Source: Marihabitans asiaticum (GTDB lineage: Bacteria; Actinomycetota; Actinomycetes; Actinomycetales; Dermatophilaceae). Taken from it: a DNA stretch of 64,000 nucleotides. Both the position numbers and the translations under genes were made by a program. The stretch covers positions 682,001 to 746,000 of the forward strand of contig NZ_VIUW01000002.1 in NCBI RefSeq assembly GCF_007828725.1, read 5' to 3'. This document shows, piece after piece, positions 62,125 to 64,000 of this stretch (its first letter is position 1; each line of letters opens with the position of its first letter). Below the pieces are notes generated by a model, which was not told where the DNA came from, searched no databases, and saw only the letters and a program-made list of their open reading frames with translations.

Positions 62125-62921
62125 GTGCCGGCATGGGTGGTGACCGGTTGCGCCGGGTCGCGGTCACCCTGGCTGAGGTCTTCTGCATCGTCGGCACCCT
62201 CGTCGGGACGGGGGTGATCGGCACCCGGGTGGCCGAGTCCTCCGGCGGTGCGCTCGCGGCCGACGCGACCCGGATCGCGCCGGCCGGGCCGGCCTTCTCG
62301 ATCTGGTCGGTGATCTACCTCGGGTTGTTCGCGCTGACCATCTACCAGTGGTTGCCGAGCCAGGCCACGCGTGCGCGGCATCGAGCCACCGGCTGGTGGG
62401 TGGCCGCGTCGATGGTGCTCAACGCGGCCTGGCTGCTCGTGACGCAGGCTGGCTGGATCTGGGTAAGCGTCGGCGTCATCGTCACGCTCGCGCTGGTGCT
62501 CGGGGTGGTCGTGCGGCGACTGACCGAGGTCGCGGCCGAGGGGCCGGTCGACCGGGTCGTCCTTGACGGGACGCTCGGGCTCTACCTGGGCTGGGTCGCG
62601 GTTGCGACCTGCGCCAACATCACAGCTGCGCTCGTCTCGTCGGGGGTCGAGCCTGGTGCCGCCGTCGCCGACGCCGCTGCCGTCGGGGTGCTCGTCGTGG
62701 TCGCCGTGCTCGGGGTCGTCCTCGCCCGCCGGCTGGGCGGGCGACTCGCGGTCGCCGGGGCGATGGCCTGGGGTCTGGCGTGGATCGTCGTCGGGCGCCT
62801 CACGGACGAGCCGGAGTCGCTGGCCACCGCGATCGCGGCCGGGGTGGCGGCTGTGGTCGTCGTCGCCGCTGCCCTCGTGGCACGTAGGCGAGGATGGGCC
62901 GATGACACAGCACCAGCCTGA
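62121..62921 (+). CDS. Tryptophan-rich sensory (TspO-related) membrane protein
   Basis: A 266-residue protein with about seven helices. The segment PAGPAFSIWSVIYLGLFALTIYQWLPS and the Trp-rich MVLNAAWLLVTQAGWIWVS are typical of long TspO-like proteins. The gene overlaps both its neighbours (GTGA start at 62121; 20 bases with the methyltransferase). An internal ATG at 62133 is the alternative start. Ligand unknown. Confidence 0.78.
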   Translation: MSAGMGGDRLRRVAVTLAEVFCIVGTLVGTGVIGTRVAESSGGALAADATRIAPAGPAFSIWSVIYLGLFALTIYQWLPSQATRARHRATGWWVAASMVLNAAWLLVTQAGWIWVSVGVIVTLALVLGVVVRRLTEVAAEGPVDRVVLDGTLGLYLGWVAVATCANITAALVSSGVEPGAAVADAAAVGVLVVVAVLGVVLARRLGGRLAVAGAMAWGLAWIVVGRLTDEPESLATAIAAGVAAVVVVAAALVARRRGWADDTAPA

Positions 62922-63546
62922 CGCCGACCGGTTCAGCGACGAGGCCGCCGGGTGGGACGACAAGCCCGGGCACGCCGAGCGGACCCTGGCAGTCGCCGCG
63001 CTGCTGCGGGCGACTCTCCCCCTTCGTCCCGACCTGGAGCTGCTCGAGATCGGCGGTGGCACCGGGTCGCTGAGCCGCGAGCTGGCCGATGTCATTGGCC
63101 GAGCGGTCGTCACCGATGTCGCGCCAGGGATGGTCGAGGTGGCCAGGGAGCGGTTGGCCGATCCTCGCTTCGAGGGGTGGGAGGCGCGGCGGTACGACAT
63201 CGAGCGGGACGAGCTGCTCGACGAGCGGTTCGACGTCGTCGTCGGGGTGCTCACGCTGCATCACATGGGTGACGTCGCCGCGGTGATCGGTCGGTGCGCC
63301 CAGCTGCTGCGTCCCGGTGGTCACCTCGCGCTGGTCGATCTCGACCATGACGCGGAGGGCGCCTTCCACGCCGGGGTCGAGGACTTCGACGGGCACGACG
63401 GCTTCACTCGGCAGAGCGCGAGGTCATGGCTGCAGAGCGCGGGGCTGGTCGAGGTCGAGGTACGCGACGCCGGTGCGATCACCAAGGAGGTCGACGGCGG
63501 CGAGCGCGACTTCCCGATGTTCCTCGCCACCGGGCGGCGGCCGTGA
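62902..63546 (+). CDS. Class I SAM-dependent methyltransferase
   Basis: A 214-residue methyltransferase. The N-terminus FSDEAAGWDDKPGHAERTLAVAALL is usual for the type; motif I is LEIGGGTGSLSRELAD, and HMGDVAAVIGRCAQLLRPGGHLALVDLDHD is the post-motif. A C-terminal beta-strand pair ends at FPMFLATGRRP. Its first 20 bases overlap the TspO-related gene, and its stop overlaps the decayed GNAT start (GTGA). Confidence 0.85.
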   Translation: MTQHQPDADRFSDEAAGWDDKPGHAERTLAVAALLRATLPLRPDLELLEIGGGTGSLSRELADVIGRAVVTDVAPGMVEVARERLADPRFEGWEARRYDIERDELLDERFDVVVGVLTLHHMGDVAAVIGRCAQLLRPGGHLALVDLDHDAEGAFHAGVEDFDGHDGFTRQSARSWLQSAGLVEVEVRDAGAITKEVDGGERDFPMFLATGRRP

Positions 63547-63739
63547 TCACGCTGCGACACGCTCGGGACGACGATTCCGAGGCCACGGCCGCGGTGCCCG
63601 AGCGGCGGGGCTGCCACACATTGACGCGACGATCGGCGCGGACAACGAGGCCGGGCTCGCGTACCACCGGGCGATGGGTTTTGTCCCCTACCGCGGGGGC
63701 GAAGGGGTGATCCCGCACCGTTTCGACGTGGCCGGATAG
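63543..63739 (+). pseudogene. GNAT acetyltransferase reduced by internal deletion
   Basis: The GTG at 63543, overlapping the methyltransferase stop, begins a typical GNAT N-terminus (VITLRHARDDDSEATAAV). About 18 codons later the frame changes and the sequence jumps to a C-terminal GNAT segment, HIDATIGADNEAGLAYHRAMGF with VPYR, ending at TAG 63739. The middle ~100 residues, including the acetyl-CoA loop, are missing. The gene is therefore a deletion remnant that can no longer make the enzyme. Confidence 0.8.
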
Positions 63740-63877
63740 GCCCCGCCTCGGCCGGCGGTGCTTCGCCCCCGCGGGTGGGGGCGAAGGTCGCCGTGCGGCG
63801 CGCGCGGTGCCATCTCATCAGCCTCCACCGTTGCCCCAGTATCTGGGGCAACAGCCGAGCCGACCGCCACCCCCTTT

Positions 63878-63910
63878 CGCAGCTCCCCGGGGAGCCTCAG
63901 ACCAACGGTC
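63878..63910 (-). repeat. Diverged copy of repeat family A
   Basis: A 33-base unit with three differences from the common form. Two of the changes sit opposite each other in the palindromic centre (GCTCCCCGGGGAGC) and keep the pairing. It is preceded by CCCCTTTCGC, a near-copy of the 9-mer. It lies in the gap between the decayed acetyltransferase and the partial gene at the right edge. Confidence 0.85.
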
Positions 63911-63924
63911 CATCGGCGGTGGAC

Positions 63925-64000
63925 TCAGCGCTCAAGGGCGCCCTTGCCGGCGAGGATCTTCTCCCGCGCCTTGGTCGAGCGGCTGGCGCGGGTCTCGGTC
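63925..64000 (-). CDS. C-terminus of an unidentified protein, cut by window edge
   Basis: The last 24 codons and the TGA stop of a leftward gene. The visible residues read TETRASRSTKAREKILAGKG then ALER. The piece is basic and too short to identify. Confidence 0.5.
   Translation of the reverse strand, partial: TETRASRSTKAREKILAGKGALER

Overview
The window is high-GC actinobacterial DNA. GTG starts are common, genes are packed head to tail with 4-base stop/start overlaps, and the families present (SCO6745-type, DUF3105/DUF305 pair, TipA-type MerR, IdeR-like iron box, RecBCD rather than AddAB) are typical of Actinomycetes. The gene mix suggests Micrococcales, perhaps the Intrasporangiaceae group; that is inference. 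No integrase, transposase, phage gene or cas gene was seen, so this looks like ordinary chromosome carrying many short dispersed repeats.

Layout. 1-6.3 kb: a leftward run of small housekeeping enzymes (HAD hydrolase, methyltransferase, acetyltransferases, a YbaK tRNA-editing protein, an alpha/beta hydrolase, a class IV aminotransferase), then a rightward cysteine-desulfurase-like gene. 6.3-10.6 kb: a complete selenocysteine locus, with selD and tRNA-Sec leftward and selA-selB rightward from a shared intergenic region holding two inverted repeats. 10.6-18 kb: aldo/keto reductase, SCO6745-type protein, SGNH esterase, flavin oxidoreductase, a VapBC toxin-antitoxin pair with its operator, PPK2, and a DUF3105-DUF305 pair. 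18-26.7 kb: recC-recB-recD as one overlapping operon. 26.8-34.5 kb: secreted metalloprotease, drug-type ABC exporter, membrane protein, TfoX-domain protein, HpcH/HpaI aldolase, hydrolase, NAD(P)-binding protein, CoxG-like protein, thioesterase. 34.5-43.5 kb: VOC protein, TipA-like regulator with its own promoter, a GNAT-NUDIX fusion, LysE exporter, second YbaK, P-loop protein plus ABC transporter, SelO, polysaccharide deacetylase. 43.7-52.3 kb: AlaX editing protein, SDR, thiamine-binding protein, monooxygenases, acyl-CoA ligase, HemL-like aminotransferase, and an NlpC/P60 cell-wall hydrolase behind a cyclic-di-AMP riboswitch. 52.3-64 kb: VWA/MoxR pair, lipoprotein, FAD oxidases, RelA/SpoT-domain protein, siderophore-interacting protein behind an iron box, and a rightward operon ending in a decayed acetyltransferase.

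The most unusual signal is not a gene. The non-palindromic 9-mer GCGAAGGGG (or its complement) occurs about 72 times in 64 kb by hand count, where base composition predicts about two. It lies in both orientations in nearly equal number (34 and 38), inside and between genes and in all reading frames. Inverted pairs form hairpins at gene ends, and the same 9-mer is attached to two families of longer palindromic repeats. This resembles the DNA uptake sequences of Neisseriaceae and Pasteurellaceae more than Chi or KOPS sites, though no function is shown here.
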